In this document: positions 1 through 5,425 of the stretch, piece after piece
Position numbering within the stretch: the stretch's first letter is position 1
How the letters are laid out: each line of letters opens with the position of its first letter
NCBI GenBank assembly: GCA_024684155.1
Contig: JAIKXK010000246.1
Location: forward strand, 1-9,548
DNA from: Lachnospiraceae bacterium
Lineage (GTDB): Bacteria > Bacillota > Clostridia > Lachnospirales > Lachnospiraceae
Reading direction: 5' to 3'
DNA length: 9,548 bases
The notes under the pieces: generated by a model
The model's input: only the letters and a program-made list of their open reading frames with translations
Databases searched by the model: none
Told to the model about the DNA's origin: nothing
Translations under genes and position numbers: made by a program

Positions 1-1
1 T

Positions 2-1000
2 GGTAATACGTTACTTCGTGAGGGTGTAGATTATCGCATTGTGTCCGGAGGCACTGCCACCAATGTAGGAAATGTGAATTTGACCATTGAGGGACTGGGA
101 AATTATACCGGAACAAAGACAGTATCGTGGTCGCTGCAAAAAGCAACCTATAGGGGAACGAAGACGGCTTCATCAACAGTAACTGAAAATAGTGTAGTTA
201 CAAATCATGAGGTTTCATTGCCGGAGATCCCTTCCGGTGCTACCTATGGAACCGTAAATTGGACGGCGGACTGGATTTCCGATGCGCGGGTGGTGAATCA
301 TACGCTTAGGATTTCCGGAGAAAGCCCTGCGGCGGGAACCCAATGCGTAGTGACCGTGCCTGTGGTGAATGCTCTGAGCTATTCAAACTATAACATTACA
401 GTGACAATTTCCACGGTTGCAGCAGAAATAAATGAGCCGGATCCTACGGAACCGACGCCTACAGAACCTACAGAACCAGCAGATCCGACACCGACAGAAC
501 CTACAGAACCGGAACCCACCAATCCGGAACCCATAAATCCGCAACCTACGAACCCGTCGACAGAGGAACCAACCATTCCGAATCCGGGGAATACTGAGAT
601 AGAGAAACCTGCGGAGCCGTCGAATTCTTCGACAGCGGAGACTGCTGGACCGACAAATTCTACAACAGAAGATGTGCCGACTTCGACTGAAATTCAGAAA
701 AAGAAGAGCCCTATCAAGGTTACGGCAAAAAAACTCACGGTAAAAGCTTCGAAATTGAAAAAGAAGGCACAAAAATATGATGTGAAAAAGTGTTTTTCTG
801 TTAAGAATAACAAGGGTAAGGTTACCTTTAAAAAGAAAAGTGGAAACAAGAAAATTACAATTACCAAGAGCGGAAAAGTGAAAGTGAAAAAGGGCCTGAA
901 AAAAGGAACTTATAAAGTTAAAATTCAAGTTACAGATAATGGGAATAAATCTTACAAAAAAACCACAAAAACCGTAACATTAAAAATAAGGGTGAAATAG
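2..1000 (+). CDS. secreted surface protein, 3' part (Ig-like modules, Pro/Thr/Glu linker, Lys-rich C-terminal domain)
   Basis: This is the 3' end of a larger gene. The frame is open to the left edge, and the GTG at 41 lies inside a conserved module, so it is not a real start. Counting from the first whole codon, residues 1-48 resemble the end of a bacterial Ig-like/MBG repeat (pattern NYTGT...SWSLQK). Residues 49-143 form a second beta-rich module. Residues 144-232 are a linker built on PTEPTEP, NPEP and similar units, typical of a wall-spanning or flexible spacer. Residues 233-332 are a very Lys-rich module (KKG, KVKVKKGLKKGTYKVKI) of a kind common at the C-terminus of Lachnospiraceae exported proteins, probably binding anionic wall polymers; that role is inferred. 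No LPXTG motif or C-terminal membrane helix is present. The VanZ-like gene follows after 31 bases and may share the transcript. Signal peptide and N-terminal domains lie outside the window, so the substrate is unknown. Confidence 0.85.
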   Translation, partial: GNTLLREGVDYRIVSGGTATNVGNVNLTIEGLGNYTGTKTVSWSLQKATYRGTKTASSTVTENSVVTNHEVSLPEIPSGATYGTVNWTADWISDARVVNHTLRISGESPAAGTQCVVTVPVVNALSYSNYNITVTISTVAAEINEPDPTEPTPTEPTEPADPTPTEPTEPEPTNPEPINPQPTNPSTEEPTIPNPGNTEIEKPAEPSNSSTAETAGPTNSTTEDVPTSTEIQKKKSPIKVTAKKLTVKASKLKKKAQKYDVKKCFSVKNNKGKVTFKKKSGNKKITITKSGKVKVKKGLKKGTYKVKIQVTDNGNKSYKKTTKTVTLKIRVK

Positions 1001-1031
1001 ATTCATAATACTGAAAGATGAGGGCAAGACC

Positions 1032-1532
1032 TTGAGAAAACTAAATTTTCGTAGGAAGCTTTTTATTATATTATCCATTATCTGGATGATTATAATTTTT
1101 AGTTTTTCTGCGCGTACTTCTGTAGAGTCAACAAATGATAGCATGACGATAGGTATGACAATTGGAAAATATTTTGTCTCCGGTTTTACAGAGATGTCGG
1201 CGGATGAACAATATGCGATCGCTGAGAAAATGGAATTCCCAATCCGAAAGAGTGCCCATGGCCTGGAATATGCAATGCTAGGATTTTTGCTTACGGGAGC
1301 CTTTTATACATGCACCTGGAAGAAAAAGAATTTCTTTTATCCGTGGATACTTGCTGTCGTCTATGCATCTTCTGATGAATTCCATCAGTTATTTGTCCCT
1401 GGTCGAAGTGGACAGATAAGAGATGTCTGCATCGATGCGGCAGGAGCACTTGTAGGAGTGGTGATCGGAATCTTGGTTTGGGGGAAGATGTTGATGCCTA
1501 ATTCGATATGTTACAAAGACTCTATTAGATAG
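1032..1532 (+). CDS. VanZ-like family membrane protein
   Basis: A small integral membrane protein of 166 residues, within the usual size of VanZ-like proteins. The family is named after VanZ of the vanA cluster, which gives low-level teicoplanin resistance by an unknown route; most chromosomal members have no proven role. The signature is clear: a first membrane helix (about residues 9-27, ending FSFSAR), R72-K73 with AHGLEY (75-80) opening a second helix, then a third helix running into DEFHQLFVPGRSG (115-127), R130-D131 and D135 with a Gly-rich last helix (136-150). The start is the TTG at 1032, with AGGG at 1021-1024 placed 7 bases upstream; the ATG at 1018 is out of frame and stops after five codons. 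It lies 31 bases after the surface protein and is followed by a terminator, so the two genes probably end one transcript. Confidence 0.88.
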   Translation: MRKLNFRRKLFIILSIIWMIIIFSFSARTSVESTNDSMTIGMTIGKYFVSGFTEMSADEQYAIAEKMEFPIRKSAHGLEYAMLGFLLTGAFYTCTWKKKNFFYPWILAVVYASSDEFHQLFVPGRSGQIRDVCIDAAGALVGVVIGILVWGKMLMPNSICYKDSIR

Positions 1533-1552
1533 ACTATAAATATTTAAAAGCG

Positions 1553-1588
1553 TACTCCGGTGCCTTTTGGGCCCGGGGTATTTTTTTA
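1553..1588 (+). terminator. intrinsic terminator after the VanZ-like gene
   Basis: A GC-rich hairpin pairs TACTCCGG (1553-1560) with CCGGGGTA (1573-1580), including one T-G pair. An inner GCC/GGG extension surrounds a TTTT loop, and a run of seven T (1581-1587) follows directly. It sits 20 bases after the VanZ-like stop codon and separates the surface-protein transcript from the accessory island. Confidence 0.88.
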
Positions 1589-1636
1589 TTTGGTGAAACA
1601 CTTAGAAAAATCTTATTCTAAACTTATTCGTTTAAA

Positions 1637-1652
1637 AGTTTACAAACAAGTT
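1637..1652 (+). promoter_or_regulatory. putative operator, copy 1
   Basis: AGTTTACAAACAAGTT ends one base before the -35 element. Its right arm CAAACAAGTT (1643-1652) pairs imperfectly (8 of 10) with AACTTATTCG at 1621-1630, so it may be half of a larger dyad. An identical 16-mer lies just after the -10 element. The likely binder is the HTH of the downstream protein, acting as an autoregulator; this is inferred. Confidence 0.55.
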
Positions 1653-1653
1653 A

Positions 1654-1682
1654 TTGATATTTTGAAAAGTTGAGAGTATAAT
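1654..1682 (+). promoter_or_regulatory. sigma-A promoter of the HTH-DUF3990 operon
   Basis: TTGATA (1654-1659) and TATAAT (1677-1682) are separated by exactly 17 bases, close to the sigma-A consensus. Transcription would start near 1689, about 30 bases before the ATG at 1721. This is the best-formed promoter in the window. Confidence 0.8.
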
Positions 1683-1698
1683 AGTTTACAAACAAGTT
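1683..1698 (+). promoter_or_regulatory. putative operator, copy 2
   Basis: An exact second copy of AGTTTACAAACAAGTT, starting at the base after the -10 hexamer and covering the expected transcription start. The two copies are 46 bp apart and bracket the promoter. A TTG at 1697 lies inside this repeat, which argues against it as the start of the following gene. Confidence 0.55.
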
Positions 1699-1720
1699 GT
1701 TAATAGCGAGTGGTATTAGT

Positions 1721-2578
1721 ATGGATTATAGAATTTTAGATGACATGAATACCTTGATTGAGGTTCGTGGAATAACAAAAGAAGAATTAGCCGAATCTAT
1801 AGGAGTTTCCCGGATGTCAGTGAATAACTGGCTCGAAGAAAAGAAAGCTATGCGTGAGAATAATATAGGAAGATTTTATGAATACGCATTTAATATTGGG
1901 TTTCGCTTAAACCGTCTTAAAAATCAGTTATATATAGAGGAAAACCGTGATAAGAGCCAGGTACTTTTATTTCATGGTGCGAAAACTTTTATCGATGGAA
2001 GTATTCGTTTGGATGCCTCAAAGCAAAATAATGATTTTGGTCCGGGATTCTATTGCGGTGACAATATTGAACAGTCAGTAATGTTTGTGGCATCATATCC
2101 GGAGTCCTCCTTGTATATGCTAAAGTTTAATAGTAAAAATTTAAAATATAAGGAATTTTTTGTAGATCAGGAATGGATGCTGACGGTTGCTTATTTTAGA
2201 GGAAGGCTGGATGGTTATAAAGATACTGATTTGGTACAAAATATTATTTCAAACATAGAGAAGTTAGATTATATAATTGCACCTATTGCGGATAATCGCA
2301 TGTTTGAACTTATCGACCAGTTTATAGATGGTGAAATTACAGATTTACAGTGTCAGCATTGCTTGTCAGCGACTGATTTAGGAAAGCAATATGTGTTTTT
2401 ATCTGAAAAAGCACTTCGGCAAGTGGAAATATTAGAGCGTTGTTATTTAAGTCAAGGTGAGAAGGCTTATTATCTTAATCGTAAAAGTGAGGATTATGAA
2501 ATTGCTAGAGATAAGGTGAAGCTTGCTCGAAAGCAGTATAGAAATCAGGGACACTATATAGAGGAAATTATAAAGTAA
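1721..2578 (+). CDS. HTH domain-DUF3990 fusion protein, predicted ADP-ribosyltransferase-like toxin
   Basis: 285 residues from the ATG at 1721. An in-frame TTG at 1697 would add eight residues but has no ribosome binding site and lies in a probable operator. Residues 8-45 are a Xre-like helix-turn-helix (GITKEELAESIGVSRMSVNNW). Residues 80-240 match DUF3990: LFHG with H85, DFGPGFY (105-111) with Y111, a helix with VMFVA, IIAPIADNRMFELIDQF (185-201), and LGKQYVFLSEKAL (220-232) with Q223. H...GFY...Q resembles the H-Y-[E/Q] triad of PARP-like ADP-ribosyltransferases, so NAD-dependent modification of a target is the likely activity; the target is unknown. A charged tail (240-285) follows. A partner gene lies 86 bases downstream, as in toxin-antitoxin pairs. 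The N-terminal HTH suggests the protein also controls its own promoter. The family call is fairly sure; toxin activity is inferred. Confidence 0.75.
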   Translation: MDYRILDDMNTLIEVRGITKEELAESIGVSRMSVNNWLEEKKAMRENNIGRFYEYAFNIGFRLNRLKNQLYIEENRDKSQVLLFHGAKTFIDGSIRLDASKQNNDFGPGFYCGDNIEQSVMFVASYPESSLYMLKFNSKNLKYKEFFVDQEWMLTVAYFRGRLDGYKDTDLVQNIISNIEKLDYIIAPIADNRMFELIDQFIDGEITDLQCQHCLSATDLGKQYVFLSEKALRQVEILERCYLSQGEKAYYLNRKSEDYEIARDKVKLARKQYRNQGHYIEEIIK

Positions 2579-2636
2579 AATATAGATTCATATTTTATAT
2601 AGAAGAAATTATAAAGTAATATATAGGTTTATATTG
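2555..2636. repeat. 41-bp tandem duplication, 2 copies
   Basis: Two adjacent 41-bp units, 2555-2595 and 2596-2636, match at 36 positions. The first contains the last seven codons (YIEEIIK) and stop of the HTH-DUF3990 gene, so the second carries a ghost of that gene end in the intergenic space. The duplication widens the gap before the partner gene. Confidence 0.85.
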
Positions 2637-2664
2637 TATACGGAAGATATTAATGGAGGATCTC

Positions 2665-3180
2665 ATGCGAAAAATAGATAATTATGGTCGTAAAATGTGT
2701 AGTTTACAGGCCAAGGTTTTTGCACAATCAAAAGAAGAAGTATCCTGCAGCTCTAGAATTTTTCTCCGAAGATTTATGTATTCCTATGTTGCAAAACGAA
2801 TGGACAAGGATGGTTTTTTGTTTGGATCAGATTCGTCCTCTGATATTTTAATAGAAATAGAAGATGAGTTTGGAACCTCTGATTATGGACGAGAAAAATT
2901 TGATGAAGAGGAATTATACTGGATTGGATATGTCTATCGATATTGGGCATATACAAGAGAGATTCCCAGCAAGCAAATTTATCACATTATAAAACCAGAG
3001 GAATTACGAACATTTTATCTTCCTTATCATTCTCTGGATACGGAAGTTGTTGTTGAGAGAATTCTAGAGGCGAAAGGTCGCACGGAAGAAGAGGAATTCC
3101 ATAGGGCTGTGGAGATTATGCGACAGGTGCGAGCAAAAAGGGCGGAGAAGAATTGTATGGGAAACACCAGAAGAAATTGA
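2665..3180 (+). CDS. partner protein of the DUF3990 gene, putative antitoxin
   Basis: 171 residues from the ATG at 2665, which has GGAGGA (2655-2660) four bases upstream. The in-frame ATG at 2653 includes part of that site and would add four residues. The protein is soluble with no transmembrane segment. Visible blocks are YGRKMCSLQAKVFAQS, FLRRFMYSYVAKRMD, EEELYWIGYVYRYWAYT, KQIYHIIKPEELRTFYLPYHSLD and a charged helical end. I recognise it only as a hypothetical protein type that tends to accompany DUF3990 genes in Clostridia, and I infer an antitoxin role from position and co-direction. The last residues (CMGNTRRN) are not native: from about 3146 the DNA is a copy of the start of hipB read in another frame, so the original C-terminus has been replaced. 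Confidence 0.65.
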   Translation: MRKIDNYGRKMCSLQAKVFAQSKEEVSCSSRIFLRRFMYSYVAKRMDKDGFLFGSDSSSDILIEIEDEFGTSDYGREKFDEEELYWIGYVYRYWAYTREIPSKQIYHIIKPEELRTFYLPYHSLDTEVVVERILEAKGRTEEEEFHRAVEIMRQVRAKRAEKNCMGNTRRN

Positions 3181-3250
3181 TAAGGCATTGGCATGGAGAT
3201 TCTGTGAAATTCGACGTAGAAGATTTACTGAAGGAGAAAAGGGAAAGTAG
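3146..3250 (+). pseudogene. truncated duplicate of the hipB 5' end
   Basis: Bases 3146-3223 match 3358-3435, the start of hipB, at 72 of 78 positions, with 41 identical bases in a row (3153-3193). In the hipB frame it reads RRIVWETPEEIDKALAWRF, CEIRRRR, then diverges to FTEGEKGK and a stop at 3248-3250, before the recognition helix of the HTH. It overlaps the 3' end of the putative antitoxin gene, supplying its last codons in a different frame. It has no start codon of its own. Confidence 0.8.
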
Positions 3251-3268
3251 CGTACTACGTTTAAATCG

Positions 3269-3277
3269 TGTTATAAT
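3269..3277 (+). promoter_or_regulatory. extended -10 promoter of hipBA
   Basis: TGTTATAAT at 3269-3277 is an extended -10 element (TGn plus TATAAT). No good -35 hexamer is seen at the usual distance, as is common for extended -10 promoters. The start would be near 3284, inside the upstream palindrome-like site, about 68 bases before the hipB ATG. Confidence 0.6.
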
Positions 3278-3278
3278 A

Positions 3279-3296
3279 TGGATAATATTTTAGCTA
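3279..3296 (+). promoter_or_regulatory. putative HipB operator, upstream imperfect copy
   Basis: TGGATAATATTTTAGCTA matches the downstream perfect palindrome at 15 of 18 positions and covers the predicted transcription start. Its centre is 41 bp from the other copy, about four helical turns, which suits two HipB dimers on one face of the DNA. Confidence 0.5.
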
Positions 3297-3319
3297 TAAA
3301 TTAATAAAATAGATGATTT

Positions 3320-3337
3320 TAGATAATATATTATCTA
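3320..3337 (+). promoter_or_regulatory. putative HipB operator, perfect 18-bp palindrome
   Basis: TAGATAATATATTATCTA is its own reverse complement. It ends three bases before the hipB ribosome binding site AGGAG (3341-3345). HipB proteins are known to bind palindromes in their own promoter and repress it, alone or with HipA, so autoregulation is the natural reading. Confidence 0.6.
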
Positions 3338-3351
3338 TAAAGGAGAGACAC

Positions 3352-3633
3352 ATGGCGCGAAGATTTGTATGGGAAACACCAGAAGAAATTGATAAGGCAT
3401 TGGCAGGGAGATTCCGCGAAATACGACGTAGAAGAAAAATATCCCAGCAGGAACTAAGTAATACAAGTGGAGTTAGCTACGGTTCTATAAAGAGATTTGA
3501 AAGTACGGGAAATATATCGCTTTCCTCCTTGACGAAGCTTGCGCTCGCTTTGGGACTTGAAAATGAAATACGCTCACTTTTCACTGAGGTACCATACCTA
3601 AGTATTGAGGAGGTTATCCGTGGCAATAAATAA
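3352..3633 (+). CDS. hipB: HipB-like antitoxin and transcriptional regulator (Xre HTH)
   Basis: 93 residues, the usual size of HipB-like proteins. A basic N-terminal stretch with FREIRRRRKIS leads into a Xre/Cro-type HTH (about 22-75): QQELSNTSGVSYGSIKRFE includes the recognition helix, then LSSLTKLALALGL. The start is the ATG at 3352 with AGGAG six bases upstream; an in-frame ATG at 3313 lies before that site and beside the operator. The stop at 3631-3633 lies inside hipA (14 bases shared, different frame), so the two genes are translationally coupled. In HipBA systems this protein binds and restrains the HipA kinase and represses the operon. Symbol is by gene order and domain, not by close identity to E. 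coli HipB. Confidence 0.85.
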   Translation: MARRFVWETPEEIDKALAGRFREIRRRRKISQQELSNTSGVSYGSIKRFESTGNISLSSLTKLALALGLENEIRSLFTEVPYLSIEEVIRGNK

Positions 3634-4540
3634 TTTAGAGGTTTATTATCATAATAAACATGTGGGAACATTAGCGGATGGCAAGAATAAATTAGTAGCT
3701 TTCTCATATACACAGGAGTGGCTAGAAAGTGGATTCCCTATAAGTCCATTTTCGCTTCCGCTGGAAACAAAGGTGTTTTTGCCATCAAATTATAATTTTG
3801 ATGGTTTGTTTGGAGTATTTGCAGATAGTCTTCCTGATGCATGGGGAAGATTATTGATTGACCGGATGTTAAAAAAGCAAGGCATATCAGATATATCGGT
3901 GATCGAAAGATTAGCTATTGTAGGAGAGAATGGTACCGGTGCACTATGTTATCGCCCTGGTATAGAAATAAAGTCTAATATTGAAAGAAAAGCTAACATG
4001 ACGATTGATGAGTTGGCAGAAGCTTGTCGACTTATTATAGATGGCAAAGACGAAAATGTTTTAGATGAAATCTATCACAGAGCTGGTTCAAGCGGTGGAA
4101 CCAGACCAAAGGTTAATCTAGAGGAAGATGGAAAAGTATGGCTCCTTAAATTCCCTTCACACGATGATCCAAAAGAAATTGGTAAGATGGAATATGAGTA
4201 CATGATGTGTGCGAAAGCATGTGGAATTAAGGTTCCAAATGTGAAACTTTTTCCATCGAAAAAGAATATAGGCTATTTTGCAAGTGAGAGATTTGATAAG
4301 ACTGGAGACAATCGAAAACATATACTTACTGCTTCCGCAATATTAGAGACAGATTATCGCGTACCAAGTTTGTCCTATGAAACTCTTCTAAAACTTGTAA
4401 GTGTTATTTCTATGAATGATAAAAAAGAAATAGAGAATATGTATCGATTAATGTGTTTTAATGTTTTTTCTCATAATAGAGATGACCACGGAAAAGTTTT
4501 TCTTTTTCTTATGATGAAAATAAGGATCTTTGGACAATGA
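3620..4540 (+). CDS. hipA: HipA-family Ser/Thr kinase toxin, N-terminal piece of a frameshifted gene
   Basis: This is the larger part of a broken hipA. The start is GTG at 3620, with GAGGAGG (3607-3613) six bases upstream; a TTG at 3605 overlaps that site. Residues 4-110 form the HipA N-terminal subdomain (GVFADSLPDAWGRLLIDRML, 65-84; VGENGTGAL, 101-109). Then come AGSSGGTRPK (155-164), the phosphate-loop region, the Lys-containing strand WLLKFPS (174-180), and NRDDHGK (286-292), matching the NxDxHxKN catalytic loop with D288. After K292 the frame is lost: the next 14 residues (VFLFLMMKIRIFGQ) are foreign and end at 4538-4540. The expected FSF..YDEN...W continues in the -1 frame. HipA kinases phosphorylate targets such as glutamyl-tRNA synthetase to halt growth. 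This product lacks the metal-binding Asp and the C-terminal helices, so it is probably inactive. Repaired, the protein would be about 373 residues, near normal for short clostridial HipA. Confidence 0.85.
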   Translation: MAINNLEVYYHNKHVGTLADGKNKLVAFSYTQEWLESGFPISPFSLPLETKVFLPSNYNFDGLFGVFADSLPDAWGRLLIDRMLKKQGISDISVIERLAIVGENGTGALCYRPGIEIKSNIERKANMTIDELAEACRLIIDGKDENVLDEIYHRAGSSGGTRPKVNLEEDGKVWLLKFPSHDDPKEIGKMEYEYMMCAKACGIKVPNVKLFPSKKNIGYFASERFDKTGDNRKHILTASAILETDYRVPSLSYETLLKLVSVISMNDKKEIENMYRLMCFNVFSHNRDDHGKVFLFLMMKIRIFGQ

Positions 4541-4740
4541 CTCCTGCATATGATTTAACATATAGCGATACATATTATGGTGAACACACGACTACCATAA
4601 ATGGCAAGGGCGATAATATTACGAAAGAGGATTTGCTATTTGTAGGAAAACAAGCGGGACTAAATTGTGCCAGAGCAAAAAATATCATTGATGAAATAGA
4701 GGAGATTGTCCGTCATAATTTAAAAGGATATTTGTCGTAG
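4537..4740 (+). CDS. hipA: HipA-family toxin, C-terminal fragment of the frameshifted gene
   Basis: 67 residues that continue HipA in the -1 frame. MTPAYDLTYS carries the conserved PAYDL motif, whose Asp binds metal in the kinase site (the DFG-like position). It is followed by GEHTTTINGKGDNIT, a helix and the end of the fold. Reading the same frame back to 4495 gives SFSFSYDENKDLWT, which joins smoothly to K292 of the upstream piece, so this was once part of one protein. The ATG at 4537 overlaps the upstream stop by four bases (ATGA), but no ribosome binding site stands at the usual distance. I regard it as debris of the frameshift, not as a separate gene. No terminator is evident after it. 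Confidence 0.75.
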   Translation: MTPAYDLTYSDTYYGEHTTTINGKGDNITKEDLLFVGKQAGLNCARAKNIIDEIEEIVRHNLKGYLS

Positions 4741-4824
4741 AAATACCAATCCGTCCACATAACAGTTTTGCTAATAATATTTGTTGTTACTCATTGATTC
4801 AATAATGAAATATTCTGGTGTTTG

Positions 4825-4833
4825 TGTTAGAAT
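4825..4833 (+). promoter_or_regulatory. possible extended -10 promoter of luxS
   Basis: TGTTAGAAT (4825-4833) fits an extended -10 element, 28 bases before the luxS ATG. No convincing -35 is present at 17 bases. An AT-rich dyad, AATATT / AATATT with TCATTG / CAATaATGA inside (4777-4814), lies just upstream and could be regulatory. Confidence 0.4.
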
Positions 4834-4861
4834 GACTTTTAGTTTTAGAAAGGAAGTTCTT

Positions 4862-5326
4862 ATGGCTGTAGAGAAAATTACAAGTTTTACAATTAATCAT
4901 AATATCTTAGAACCTGGCTTTTATATTTCACGAATTGATGGAGATATTACTACCTATGATATTCGTACCAGAAAACCTAATGCAGGAGACTATATGTCAA
5001 ATCTCACCATGCATTCTGTAGAGCATATGGTAGCAACTTATATGCGAAATTCAGAAATCAAGGATGACGTGATTTACTTTGGACCTATGGGATGTCAGAC
5101 TGGTTTTTATCTTTTGATTCGAAATCAGGATCCAATCAAGGTATTTGAAGTATACAAAAAAGTTCTAAAGCAGATTATCGACCATGAAGGTGATGTCTTT
5201 GGTAAGTCTGCAATCGAATGTGGAAACTTTGAAAACCTTGATATCAATGAGGCAAAGAAGGAAGCAGCAAAAGATTTACAGATTTTAAACAACTTCACCA
5301 ACATGGAGTTTACTTATCCCGAATAA
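4862..5326 (+). CDS. luxS: S-ribosylhomocysteine lyase (autoinducer-2 synthase) LuxS
   Basis: 154 residues, full length for LuxS. It splits S-ribosylhomocysteine into homocysteine and 4,5-dihydroxy-2,3-pentanedione, the precursor of autoinducer-2, in the cytosol. The metal site is complete: H51 and H55 in HSVEH, and C120 in ECGNFENLD. E54 and C78 (GPMGCQTGFYL) match the catalytic acid/base residues, and DIRTRKPN (33-40) is the substrate-binding block. The start is the ATG at 4862, with AGGAAG at 4851-4856. The in-frame TTG at 4781 would add 27 residues that LuxS proteins do not have. mtnN, encoding the preceding step, follows after 99 bases with no terminator between, so they may be co-transcribed. 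It is a housekeeping gene next to the accessory island. Confidence 0.96.
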   Translation: MAVEKITSFTINHNILEPGFYISRIDGDITTYDIRTRKPNAGDYMSNLTMHSVEHMVATYMRNSEIKDDVIYFGPMGCQTGFYLLIRNQDPIKVFEVYKKVLKQIIDHEGDVFGKSAIECGNFENLDINEAKKEAAKDLQILNNFTNMEFTYPE

Positions 5327-5425
5327 GTAGGGCCTATTTGGATTAGTAGAAATGATATCTAGAAAATAATAGGAGAAAAACTTTTTGTATTGGTGGGGTA
5401 AATAATACGAAAAGAGGATATTAAA

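Noticed and set aside
383..928. Long open frame on the minus strand across the surface-protein gene
   Set aside because: It is a shadow of the Pro/Thr/Glu linker and Lys-rich module: the peptide is Arg/Cys/Phe-rich low complexity with no family resemblance and no ribosome binding site considered convincing.
4489..4537. Programmed -1 ribosomal frameshift in hipA
   Set aside because: No X-XXY-YYZ heptamer fits the zero frame (GGA AAA GTT TTT CTT), and no clear downstream stimulatory hairpin was seen; a mutation or a sequencing error is simpler.
4781..4861. N-terminal extension of LuxS from the TTG at 4781
   Set aside because: It covers the promoter region, LuxS proteins start at the MxxVxSF-type block, and the ATG at 4862 has a good ribosome binding site.
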